Shown: positions 12,705-23,604 of the stretch, piece after piece
Layout: each line of letters starts with the position of its first letter
How positions within the stretch are numbered: the first letter of the stretch is position 1
Assembly: GCF_025766255.1 (NCBI RefSeq)
Contig: NW_026516689.1
Coordinates: forward strand, 62,001 to 126,000
Direction of reading: 5' to 3'
Origin: Zychaea mexicana
Taxonomy: Eukaryota; Mucoromycota; Mucoromycetes; Mucorales; Lichtheimiaceae
Length of the DNA: 64,000 nt
Made by a program: the position numbers and the translations under genes
The notes under the pieces: generated by a model
Told to the model about the DNA's origin: nothing
Seen by the model: the letters and a program-made list of their open reading frames with translations, nothing else
The model's database searches: none

Positions 12705-12706
12705 CA
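12659..12706. repeat. CT dinucleotide microsatellite
   Basis: Polypyrimidine run made of CT units with single TTT and TAT interruptions. It lies about 520 bp upstream of the Zn2Cys6 start codon. It reads as an Arg-Glu repeat in the minus-strand open frame 12381-12851, which I regard as an artefact of the repeat. Confidence 0.9.
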
Positions 12707-12859
12707 GCGCTATATGAAAGAGTGCAAGCATGCTCAGTTGGGCTGCTACTAATAAAACATTCTTTAGTCGAATCCCGCTTTCTGTCAATATCATATCATA
12801 AGAACAACAGACAGCAGCATCGCAGCAGCTACAAGGGCCTAGTCCATCCACTGCAAAAT

Positions 12860-13229
12860 GCGAACTTCCTAAAAGAGTAATTTATATTCAAAAAGAAAGA
12901 TGCCTTCATTTAGACTTCTCTCCCATTACTCTCACACTTTTAAAATCGCTGCTCTTTTTCTTTTGTTTCCTTTTCTCCCTTCTGCTCTTTTTCTTTCTCT
13001 TCGACCTTGGACCGTTGGAACCGCTCATCCAACCACACCCATCTTGCTCAAACCTCCGCACTCCGTCTCGCTATTCAATCGCTCTTGCAACCCCCTATTC
13101 ATTTGTCTTGCGCCACTCAAAAAATAGCGTCGTTAAACCTGTCAATCAAACTTTCCACATCTTCACTAGTGCCACCAACACACCACCGCACAGTCTTCCC
13201 CGTTTCCGCAGCCCAATCTCTATAACCAC
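12860..13229 (+). promoter_or_regulatory. Pyrimidine-rich leader of the Zn2Cys6 gene
   Basis: The 330 bp before the start codon are strongly C/T-rich on the plus strand, with an ATG at 12900 that opens a short frame (12900-13127) ending before the main start. If this is transcribed leader, it contains upstream ATGs. Pyrimidine-rich leaders are common ahead of fungal regulatory genes. No transcript evidence is available here. Confidence 0.35.
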
Positions 13230-16200
13230 ATGGACTCACCGCAAGACTCAAGGCACAAGCGACTCAAAGTCGGTAGAGCCTGCTACACCTGTCGTGCCAA
13301 AAAGATCAAGGTAATGCTGCCGATTCAAGCAATTCCAGATCAATTCCTCGAATTTAGCTGCAATCTGTTCGTTGCAACGGGCTTTCTTTTTCATACATCG
13401 TATGCACCGTTAAACTACATGTTTCGCATTGCTTCTCTCTGATAGTAATAACAGCAGTTGATCCAATCTGATGTGTGGGTGCTTCGTATACTAAATTGAG
13501 ATGATTTTTCTGTTTTAGTGCGACGGTTTACGGCCATGTATGCAGGTACTTTTCAGACCATTTTTCTTCCTTTCCTAAGGCACCACTTTTGTATCTAACT
13601 CCATCATACATGTATGTAGTGCAAAGGTAAAAACATCGCGAGAACTTCATAATGGGTCACGGATTGGGCCGCGTGCACGCGTTCTGTGGTTTTTCCTTAC
13701 CCTCTTCGATCACCTTTGAAAAGCATAATGATAGCTGATCGTCAATAATGATAACATTTTAGCACGTAATCGGCCATGTACGTTTTACAAAGACGGCTCG
13801 TTCGATCCCGATCAAGAAATGCCCGAGGATACAGTACACTCATTACAACAACAACAGCAACAACAACAGCACCAGCACCAGCAGCATCAGCATCAGCATC
13901 AGCATCAGCACTCGCATCAGCAGCACCCACATTCTTCTGACAGTACGTCGAGTAGTACGAACGCAGGTACGGATCAGTACACGATCAACAATCTGGAAAA
14001 TGCAACAGAGTCGTGTTACCTATTTGCAGACACAAAAGACGGTTATACAGCACGGAGCAAACGACGTGGTCCACCACTTGAATCGCGTACCAGCAACACG
14101 CTCGCATCTCTTGGCGAAGGATTGCGGAAAGTCAGTCTATATGACAGGCATTCCGGCAAAACATTTACAGATGCAGAGCCGTATGGCAGCTTTCTTAAAT
14201 GGGTGCCCGAACCACCATTGCCGAGCCGGTACACGGGTTCCATTGAGATGCCATCGCGTGAACTACAAATGGAGATGCTTGAGCAATTCTTTCGCGAAAA
14301 CTATGAAGTGATGCCGATTGTTCCTCGACGATATTTTTTTGAACAGCTGCGATGTAAGGGTCCCTTTATCACGCCACTCCTGCTCAATGCAATCTATGCC
14401 CAGACCAGTCGTTACTTGGACAATTCCGAATTACCGAAACCCGAAGTTTTTTACCATCGAGCAAAGCGGCTGCTCGACGACTTTATGGACATGCCACGAA
14501 TCAGCACCGTTGTCGCGTTATGTTACATGAGCCTGTACGAACCATCGCCGTCAACTCACCGCAGCGGAAGTCCGTTCTGTCGCTCGTGGATGTATAGTGG
14601 CATGGCGTATCGCATGTGTCTAGAACTCGGCCTGCATAACCAATCCAATATCAGCAAGGAGTTGCCGCGCGAGGAAATTGAGTTACGAAAACGCGTGTTT
14701 TGGTCATGCTACTGTCTTGACAAGGTGCAAAGCGGTGGCTGGGAACGGCCGTGGATGATTACTAAACAATTTGCACTCGTCGACCTACCGAATGGCTTAC
14801 CTGACGACGACGCCGAAGAGCAACTTATCCTTGAAAACTTGAAGCAGAAGATCAAATTTGCCCAAATGTGCGAAGACGCACTCATGTACGCCAACGAGCA
14901 TCTAATGACAAGCGGGGGTACGGGCAGCAACGGCGAAAAAGAGAAAATAGAAACCTTTCAGAACCATTTCTCCGATTTTGTACGCAACTTACCACGCGAA
15001 TTGCAATGGACGCCCACTTCTACCTTGTCTGTCGACGACGTATTGCGGCTACCAGCACCGCGACCCATGGTAATCCATCTCCATTTAGTATTCAATCAAT
15101 GCATTCTCGACCAGCTTTTTCGAGCGCCCAACAATGCATACAACCAGTTTCAGCGACGCATCATGGCAACATGTATTACCCAGCTTGTTCATTTTATGTG
15201 TGAGCGACCGGCTTCCATCATGAAATACGACCTGATCGTTCATTCCCTGCTATCTGCCATTAAAGTGCATGTCCGGCACTTATACCACAGCGATGTCGGC
15301 ATTGCACGTCAGTCGTGGGCCATGTTTGATCGATCTATCCTGTCTATTCACAAGTTACGACGTTATGCCACCATTCCGAACAGCGCCAAGTTCTTACAGC
15401 AGCTTGGCAGTAGCACCGATGGCTACGAGATACCCGAGGAGGTAATGGCAACTGTCAGTGCTGCCACGGCAGCGGCAGCGGTGCCAACGACTATCAACGC
15501 CACCACTACTACTACGCAACCGCCCGTCGAACAGCAGCAGCAGCAACAACATTTTGATAGCCGACAAGCAGCAGGATCTTTTCTTATGCCATCGCCTTCC
15601 ACACCCACGCCGATCATTCCGTTGGCCCCAAACGACATGACAAGCTCAGATGACGTGCTAAGTCGAATGTATCTTGGACAGCAGCAGCAGCAGCAGCAAC
15701 GAACGCATCCACCTTACCCATCAGTTACATCACCAATGTCTGGGCCGCCACCACCGCGACAAGAAGATAACGAAGACTATGTGGTTATGTCTATGAACCA
15801 ACAACAACAGCAACAACAACAGCAGCAGCATCATAACCATAATCATAATCATAATCATTCTCATCAGCCACATCAGCAACAACAAGACTGGGGTGCACCA
15901 GCACCAACGCCAATTTTGCAATCCTCATCGTCATCATCACCTTCTTCACAAGCAACACTGCATGCGTCGATCATTATGGACCCCGTGACAGTTCAGGGTG
16001 GGTTAATGTCACCTAGTCTAGCGACAGCACGAAAAAATAACGCGGATCAATTCATACAATTACACAACCCAAACGATCTACTTTTGGGCAAGTATGCCGC
16101 CGCTGCAGCAGCAGCGGCAGTATCACAATCACATCCACAACCACAGCCACAGCCCCCTACGACATCCGCTTCAAACATCTTATATAACGCTATGCCTCCC

Positions 16201-16281
16201 CCTCCTCCACATCCTACATCATCTTCATCTGAACACAATCACAATCACCAACAGCGGACGCTATGGCATTTCCAAGACTAG
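13230..16281 (+). CDS. Zn2Cys6 fungal transcription factor with middle homology region
   Basis: Nuclear binuclear-cluster regulator of 877 residues. Four exons join in frame: 13230-13310, 13519-13545, 13620-13626 and 13763-16281. The joined N-terminus has all six cluster cysteines: CYTCRAKKIK from exon 1, CDGLRPCMQ from the 27-nt exon 2, CK from the 7-nt exon 3, and ARNRPCTF from exon 4. A Gln/His repeat (CAA/CAG/CAT, 13846-13925) follows. The fungal_trans region then runs from about GSFLKWVPEPPLPSRYTG through FWSCYCLDKVQSGGWERPW near 14700-14760. The last third is low complexity with several poly-Gln tracts, a His-Asn repeat (15830-15870) and an Ala tract (16096-16120). This resembles many mucoralean regulators and its target is unknown. 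The exon structure explains why the cluster is not visible in any single frame. Confidence 0.9.
13846..13925 (+). repeat. CAN trinucleotide repeat coding Gln/His
   Basis: Imperfect CAA/CAG/CAT array inside the Zn2Cys6 gene, directly after the zinc cluster, encoding a Gln tract followed by alternating Gln and His. Similar arrays recur in the same gene at 15530-15550, 15680-15700, 15797-15890. Confidence 0.85.
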
Positions 16282-16660
16282 TTAGACATTTATATCTTTT
16301 AAAAGTAGTCTTGTTGTACATTTTTTTCTTATACATATTATATACATATTATAAATATGTAAAATTCTTCATATGGTCTATATAATATTTATATCGATTT
16401 TTCTTTGGAAAATAGAGACATGTATTGGTTAGTTTCGCTACAAGTTTAAAGACACAGTTTACACTATCGGTTATTATGTACACAGAGTATGGTTGGATGA
16501 GGGAAGGGAAGATCAAGAGGTGAGGATAGAGAGAGAGTTTGACGAGTTGGAAAATTAAAGACACAATTGATCTTTTTTAACCTAATAAGAAGAACGGGAA
16601 TCTATAAAAAGAAAAGCCAGAAAAGCAAATAACTAGGATCAATGTGCTTTATGTGTGCAA

Positions 16661-17164
16661 CTATATATATAAGATAGCGTTAGCAAAGAAACACTTGCCA
16701 AGCCATGTAGAAATTGCCTCTGTAGGGTCAATCAGAGAGGACGACGACGATGACGACGACGAGCATGTCGACACTGAGGAAGGGGACGGTAAAGATGCTG
16801 TAACTATACATAGTAATTGGATTAGCTGATAAGTACTCTAAATCCGGGTATAACTATTACTCTCTCGCTTACCTTGAGCAGACGACAACCGCTGATTTTC
16901 TAAAAGTGCCGCGTGAAGTTGCTCATGTAGATGTCGCAATCGATCCTTGAGCAATTGACAACGAGCTTCGGCTGCGTCGGCTCTGGTGCTCGTTTGTCGA
17001 TTACTGTCCTGTAGTTCCTTGACGATGCTTTCAAGCCCAACAACAGTTTGCTCAAGTGTATGTGTATACTCTGACCTCCGCGCACGAAACGCAGCTTGTG
17101 CCAACCGATTTCGATCCTTGCGCTGTTCTTCTGTAAATATACGATGTCGACCACCTTTGGACAT
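16661..17164 (-). CDS. Small bZIP transcription factor
   Basis: Two exons (17164-16873 and 16797-16661, 75-nt GTAAGC...ACAG intron) encode 142 residues. The N-terminus MSKGGRHRIFTEEQRKDRN leads into the basic region RNRLAQAAFRARRSEY, an AP-1/GCN4-type N-x(7)-R motif (NRLAQAAFR). A leucine-zipper coiled coil with heptad Leu/Val positions follows (LEQTVVGLESIVKELQ ... LLKDRLRHLHEQL). Exon 2 adds a short Ser-rich tail encoded by a GAC/GTC-type triplet run (16740-16765 on the plus strand) and ends in a hydrophobic LGKCFFANAILYI. It probably binds DNA as a dimer in the nucleus. Exon 1 is certain. The choice of acceptor for exon 2 is good but rests on phase and signal only. The neighbour downstream is an AIG1-like membrane protein on the same strand. 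Confidence 0.85.
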
Positions 17165-17417
17165 ATTTTATGTAATGTCTGATATGATTATATTTGTAAT
17201 TGCTAGTAGAACAAGAAAAAAGTGGAGAGCGAGAGAAAGAGAGAGAGAGAGATATCTAATCTTGAATCGTTCGTACGCGAATTTCACTGATAAGATAACT
17301 CTTTGAGGGAGTACGAAAGCTTAGAAAACGGGGCCAATCAGAAAGTAAACGTAAAAGTACAACTGATAAAAGGAAGACATGAGGGGTTGGGGGGTTAATT
17401 TATCTATAACTGTATTA
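17165..17417. other. Short intergenic region with GA repeat
   Basis: Lies between the bZIP gene and the AIG1-like gene, both on the minus strand. Contains a purine run (gagagaaagagagagagaga) at about 17229-17252. It must hold the bZIP promoter and the 3' end of the upstream gene. Confidence 0.5.
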
Positions 17418-18865
17418 TTAATAGCGCTGTGGCTCCGAATGCGTTGCAATGCCACTATCTCTAAATTCAAATTGGCCTGCTTCTTCGTCGTTAGCTTGTC
17501 GCATTTCGGGCTTCCGCGGATTTCGACCCAGTTTCCTGGCTACCCAGTCGCGGAGCATATGGAATAGGAATTGTACAAAATAGACAACGATAAATGCTGC
17601 ACCAACACCAATGTACCAAGCCGCTGTTATACCGCCCTGGCTCCAATCCAGAAAGCCATACACCCACCAGCCGGTCCTATTATCGACATTTCCGTAAAAA
17701 AAAATACGATAAAAAAGCATAGCAACGATACAGGCAAGACGTTTAAAGTTGGTAACCACTTGGTAAGTATAAATCATGTTACAAGATGCACGTCAAATTT
17801 GTGTATATAGAATAGAAACTTACGTGGCAAATATGATGAACGTTAAAAACATGTACAAAACAACATTGATGAATACTAGGAGCACCATATTGACATATAG
17901 CGTCATTCGGGTAAACACAACCTCCGTCATCATCAGAACAAACGAGACACCATGAAATGACGTATTGATCCACCATTGTAATGGCGGTTCGTTCATTCCC
18001 GTAACCTCCTCATCAACTATGTAACAATCAATCAGTACCAGAGATCATCACGTTTTTTGTGGTATCTGTAATTTATTGGTTGGTTTCCTTACCCGACGAG
18101 GCGACAGGTGACAATGCGCACCCTATCATAGTTCGAGGATGATACACTGTTTAGCAATGTGCAATTTTGTTTCCTTTTACTTTCATCGTCAACTTACAAT
18201 ATACGATTGGCGTAATAATGCTGCAATAATGAGCAGAAACCATACGTGTGAGTGTGATGTGAGACAAAGGGGAGTGACCAGGGGTTGTATAGTGGTATCG
18301 GTGAAACAAATTATTTTCCTTCTGGGCCCTTACTTACTTGAATACTACAATGCTATGATACAAATATAAAAACAAGTAGTTGAGAACGGATGGCTGATTA
18401 AAGAACGAGCGAGGTTGATGAGGTTGTGGTGTCATAAGGTAGCGGACATGGTGATAAAGGGCGGTCTAGATACCAGAAGAACATTTTTGTAGAATGATGA
18501 GTAACCCACTACCTGTCAATATAGCGGGCGTAAATTCTTTGTTTGTTTGTAATTATAATGCATAATCGGCAAACAACAGACTAGTGACGACGTACGACGA
18601 GGTATGCGTGTAGACCGATAAATGTCAATTGAGTGAAATGGGCGAAATAGCGCTGGAATTCGTTTTGTATTGATGAGTTGCCGATCGAGCCCCACATAAT
18701 GATGGTCGAGTATAGAGTCGTCGGTATCCGAATGAACAGCAAAGCTTTCGACGACATCCAATACGATGTAACGGCGCGTTCAGGTTGGAAACGATCCAGA
18801 CGAAACCATCGGATAACGGCCCATCGTGATCGTTTGAGCGGCTCGTCTTGGTATTCGACCACCAT
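17418..18865 (-). CDS. AIG1/FAR-17a-like multipass membrane protein, copy A
   Basis: Six exons join in frame to 300 residues: 18865-18596, 18465-18338, 18220-18198 (23 nt), 18122-18093 (30 nt), 18016-17824 and 17676-17418. The protein has about six hydrophobic segments and a charged C-terminal tail. I place it in the AIG1/ADTRP (FAR-17a) family. QLTFIGLHAYL aligns with the FLTFID motif around the catalytic Thr of human AIG1. WWINTSFHGVSF aligns with the WLNHGMHTTVLPF motif around its catalytic His. GWWVYGFLDW aligns with GMWVYPFLE. AIG1 and ADTRP hydrolyse fatty-acid esters of hydroxy fatty acids in membranes, so both presumed catalytic residues are kept. Substrate in this fungus is unknown. 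A rolling-stone-like membrane protein is an alternative label. A paralogue is at 52941-54182. Confidence 0.75.
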
Positions 18866-19030
18866 ATATGGAATAAAGAAGAGGAAAAAGAAGTGTAATT
18901 ACTGAAAAATGATGTGCGACAAGAAGGCTAGAAAGAAAAATGATGTAAAACACCCAGACAGGGACTTGGATAACTACTTTTTTTTTTTATTAGAGCGGAG
19001 AAAAACATGGGCTTTTTTTTCATGTTCTTT

Positions 19031-22000
19031 TTAGGTCCTTCTTAAACTTCGTTTCCGGCTCTTGGCTGAGGATCGTGGGCTCCCGTTGAAGGGAGTAGTT
19101 GACGCACTCCCACCACTGCTACTACTGCTGCTGCCACTACTCGATTCGCCACCGCTGCTGTTTGGATTGCTCGTACTACTGCCTTGCACCATCATCATGT
19201 CATCCGTGGCCTTGAGGATATGATGAATGCTGGTATTATCAGGGTAAACATTGACGCCTTCTTGCTCTTGTTCGCCCTGGTCTTGGCTTATGGTGATCTT
19301 GTTGTTGTTGTGCTGCTGCTGGTTGCACGGACATTCTGCAAGTTTCGGAAATGGCGATCGGCGCTTTTGGTTAAACATGCCTCCCTTGCCCCACGCAAGA
19401 TTATAGCCGACGAACGAAAGCCACACAACCAAGATGTTATACATGAGTGCTGACGCACCACCATAGAATGCTGCCAATGCCATCAACTCGGATACGCGCC
19501 ATAGCCAGTATACAACCTCGAGGCCCTTGAACCATGGATATTCATGCAATTGACGTCTGCTAGTAGAAAATCTTTGTTGTTTCTGTTGTTGACGCTGTCG
19601 TCGTTGTGATTGCTTTTGTAGGGACAAAGTAGAAGCTACATCTTCAACGTCGTTGACAGCAGTAGCATGCACGGACGGTGATGATGTGGATGACGGCGAG
19701 GACGCCAAGTTGTCCACAGAACGCCATGCAAACAAAATAACAAACACGACAATGTTGAGCCAGACCTGCTCCGCCGCAAACATCCAAGTGTCCGCAATCG
19801 GGATCCACTCGTCTGCAAATTTCAAGCCCCACAAATAAAATGTTCCGAAGCGTTCGTCTGGCGGAGCAGACGGGATAAACTCGGCCCGAAACCATGGCAA
19901 CGTGATGAGCGACAGTATAAAAAGCATGCTAGCAAACCAACAACTCGGTTGGTCGTGTGGTAACTGTAAGAACCGCAGCGTCCAGATGTACACTTGCCGA
20001 CGTAGATTCGATTTTCTTCTTGTAATTCTTCCTCGTCGTTGTTGTTCGTGTTGCTGTTGGTCATCTTCTTCAAGTTGTTCATGTTCGAGACGGTGTATAC
20101 GTTCCAAAAGACGTCTACTGATCATGCCATTTTCGTCATCATAGAATTTTGGCAGCACCAGCACGAGGAGCATGACTGCAATGGCAAACAACGTGACACC
20201 TTGGAGCTAGTAGTCATTCGATGGAGTATATAAAGTTCATACAAAAGTGAGAGAGTTGTTAAAAGCAACATACATTTAATAAATCGCATCACGGTGTAAC
20301 TACGAGATAGCTAGTGCAATAGACTGGAAAACACTTACCTCGATAGCCATGTTTGATGAGATGATGAACTCACCCGGCCCGCCGGCTATTTTGACCCGAT
20401 GGCTGTCGAGTCTAAACACGCTGGATGATTTGCCCACCTGGCCATCGGGTGCGGTCACTCGAATTTCAATAGTGTGTATGCGCGCCTGGTTGAATTGGCT
20501 GGGATCCCAAGGTGCGATCCAGAGCGGCGATGACTGATTATGGGGTTTAACATTAGCTGTAGCTAGTGATGAAGCTGACTTATGTGCTGGTGTAGCAGCC
20601 ACAGGATGAAGCTGGCCGTCGATCATAATGGATACCTGCAGGTCCTGTGGTGCAGCTTCACTGAAAACCAAGAACCGAATATATTGGCTCTGCTGGATTC
20701 GATGGAGCGGTTCTTTACGTGGGAGCGCATAGCGTGCATCCTTAGGATTGGTGATCAGAACAATAGGTGCTGGGTGGATAGTGGCTGGCCACAGAATGTG
20801 GCCGTTCGGTTGAAGCGGGACAGTAGGGTGTAGCGCAAATTGCTTTCGAGGCAGCTCCACATCGACAAAGGAAATCAGGTCATGATCGACCGCAACAATA
20901 CGATAAACACCGTGGACCATCATGTCGCCTAGTTCTAACTCCAAAGAATGGCCGTTTGGGTCATACCACTTGAGCACTTCACCAAGACCTAGGCGAGACA
21001 CATATCCAGTCAGATCAGTTGGAGCTTATCTCGCTTTTCCCGCTTCCTCTAGTGGGTTATATGTGTGAGCCGTACCTGCAGTGAGGCGATGCAGATGACC
21101 ACAGAAATAGACGCTGTACAATTTGGCAAGGTCACGGAACCCGTGACCTTTACTTGAAACACCAAAGACCATGGTGGTTGTCGGATAATGTGAAAACTAT
21201 CAAGTATATGTAAGTTACACGTCAAACATGAAGCACGCATAACCTCTCACTTTACCCCTCTTGGTGGCACAAGATTGAAAAAGATACCATACTTACAACG
21301 AACGTGTGATTATAGTGTGAATCCGGTTGGAGAGCATCTGCAAGTCGATCCATTGTTTTGGAGGTGAGATAACCAAAGAAGTTGAAGGGTCGGGAAGGCC
21401 CTCGTTTCGGACTATGTGGGTTTTGTTATTGTTTAATGTTTTGTGCATGCTCCGTAACAACAACAGAGAAAGTGATGGCATATGAAAATATGTATCCATA
21501 TTTTACCAGGCATCAATTGCTACAAAACGGTATTTGCCGTACGACGGAGTGTGCTGCCATGCGTAGATACCTTGGCCTGCTTCCATTTGTTCGGCACTTT
21601 TGCCATGCGTCCGATAGTAGTTGACATGCGACTGCCAGGATGGCAGATCAAAGCAATCATGGTTCCCACGCATGTCATACCAAGGCATGTCTTTGGCGCC
21701 TTGCTCTATCGTCTGGCGATATACTTGCCATTCTTCTCGGTACTGTTGTGATGTGATTAGGCGGCTATCTTTGGCATCCGTCAGGTCTCCTGTGACAACA
21801 ACAAAGTTTGGTCTTTTTTTTTTATATACAAAAATAGTTATACTCCATTAACTCTTTTCAGGTTCATGCACGATGATGATGAAACTACTCGTGGTCATAG
21901 GAGTTGAGGAAGGATAGTTTACTTGACGATCGGAAGGATGGAGCGGACAAAGTGGAGAAAATGAAGAGTGTGTCCTCTTGCTCGGTATTTGGACAAGTGC

Positions 22001-22316
22001 AGATCAGAAATCTTTTTTTTTTTTTACATGTAGCCATATATACATCAGGAACACATAAAAGAGGAGGTGGTTGTCTATTCGTTCGTTGGCCTACCTGTGC
22101 AAAGTAGAATAGATTGGATGGAGTTGCGTCGATCACAGTAGTGTCATTGTCGGGTGAGAGTGGGCTTGGTTCAGGCGTAGCAGGTTGGTGAAAACGATGC
22201 CACGGAAATCCGCTCCGTGCTGCTCGCAAGTCGGCTGTGGATAGCCAATATAGATGACAGGCTCGCAGGGAGCATAGAAATACAAGTAATAACCACGACC
22301 AGCCCCACTTCTTCAT
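19031..22316 (-). CDS. TMEM62-like membrane metallophosphoesterase
   Basis: Multi-exon gene read leftward from the ATG at 22316. The product starts with a hydrophobic signal-anchor (WGWSWLLLVFLCSLRA). A calcineurin-like phosphoesterase domain with the expected metal motifs follows: ISDLHLSKY (near 22010), VTGDLTD (near 21790), MRGNHDCFD (near 21670), LSHYPTT (near 21195) and CGHLHRLTAG (near 21100). Next come the GPSRPFNFFGYL segment and a beta-rich middle region (20300-21001). The C-terminal half (19031-20191) has several membrane spans and a Ser-rich tail ending KSRKRSLRRT. This order is that of human TMEM62 and its fungal relatives, multipass membrane proteins of unknown substrate. Introns lie near 22090-22015, 21937-21816, 21500-21470, 21290-21200, 21070-21010 and 20335-20220. 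Boundaries of the small exons are approximate. Confidence 0.88.
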
Positions 22317-22672
22317 TGGATGTAGGCGGGAAAGTGCAAAAAAGCAAGACAAGAAGTGAGGAAAAGAAGAAAAGAGCGAAAAGGAGGGCTGTTATCTCAT
22401 TGTCATTGTCAAAAACTTGGAACAAAACAGGGTTCTCCTCCTCACCATCACCATCCGTTGTTGTTTACTCTTTGTTTTCCTTTTGTGCTAGCTGGTCATG
22501 TGTTGTCCTTTTCCGAGATACAATATTACTGCTTACGTTCCGCGCATTCAACCACTGCTATTTCATGTGTCAAACTGGCTTTGTCCTTCACCTCTCTCTG
22601 CTTTATATGGCACTGAGAAAACCCCCATCCTTTTTATTGTTTTTTTTTACAAGAATGTGAAAAAAAGGGACT
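22317..22672. other. Short intergenic gap
   Basis: Separates the TMEM62-like start codon from the uL23 stop codon (both minus strand). The plus-strand frames open here (22217-22660) run over the TMEM62-like first exon and have no recognisable features. No further gene is supported. Confidence 0.5.
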
Positions 22673-23604
22673 TTAGATCAAGCCAATCTGTTGATAAGGA
22701 AGGAAAAAATAGCAACAAATTAGGTTCATGCGGCTTCTAATGATCATACACATAGCCAACTCTCTCCTTTACATACCTTGTTGGCAACATCCAAAGCATC
22801 GACATCAGCAGTCAAACGGACGTAAGCCTTCTTCTTGCCGTCGGGTCTGCATGCACATCAATCATATCACAATAAGCATATACCATTCTCATGTGTATCT
22901 CCATCCTTTCTTCAAAATTTACATGCAGCCAAAAGCCCAACACCCATAACCCAACAAAAAAAAGAGGGTTAATTACCTAATGAGGGTATTGACCTTCAAA
23001 GCCTCAACATCATAGAGACGCTTGACAGCATCCTTGATTTGGTGCTTGTTGGCCTTGACATCGACAATGAAGGTCAAGGTGTTGTGCTCCTCAATCTTCT
23101 TCATGGCGGTTTCGGTGTTCAAGGGGTTGCGAACGACACGGTATTGGTCCATGCGGGGCAAGTGAGGTACCGACTTGCGAGCATACTTGGGCTTGCGGGC
23201 CAAACGCAAGGTCTTTGGCAAGTGGAAATGGGTCGAGGTACGGACCTTACGGACCGATTTGCCACGGACGCCCTTCAAAGCGGCCTTCTTGGCAGCGGCA
23301 GCCTTGCTGGCAGATGCTGTTGTTATTTATTGTTGTTATTTATTATTATTATTGTTGTTGTTGTTATTGTTGAATCGGAATTTTATAGTGTCGTAGATAG
23401 ATTCGTATAGTTCGTGAAAATTCGTACGTTTTTAAGACATGTATGAAAACATCGTCATTAGTCTCCAGTTTTTTTTTTTTTTTGGCTTCTCCAGCTCATC
23501 ATCATCCCGTATCCCTGCCATCCATCTATCCATCCATCTATCCATCCACTATTCAGTATAAAAATAAGCGTGTTTAACGCACCAGAAGCTTTCGTGGGTG
23601 CCAT
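22673..23604 (-). CDS. RPL25: 60S ribosomal protein uL23 (L23a/L25)
   Basis: Structural protein of the large ribosomal subunit at the polypeptide exit site. Four exons join in frame to 148 residues: 23604-23583 (MAPTKAS), 23316-22977, 22846-22777 and a 15-nt last exon 22687-22673 coding IGLI and stop. Diagnostic segments are [75 protein letters not shown] and [12 protein letters not shown]. Codon use is visibly biased toward C-ending codons compared with neighbours, as expected for a highly expressed gene. The tiny first and last exons are typical of fungal ribosomal protein genes. The intron after exon 1 is AT-rich, with TTATTATTATTGTTGTTG repeats. Confidence 0.96.

Noticed and set aside
12659..12706. 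Possible CRISPR or structured repeat array
   Set aside because: Simple dinucleotide repeat without spacers. No CRISPR, phage or bacterial system is present in this eukaryotic DNA.
12381..12851. Arg-Glu repeat protein on the minus strand
   Set aside because: The repeat is just the CT microsatellite read in frame; flanks show no domain.
15423..15638. Cys/Val-rich minus-strand frames inside the Zn2Cys6 gene
   Set aside because: Antisense reading of Gln and Ala/Thr repeats of the real gene.
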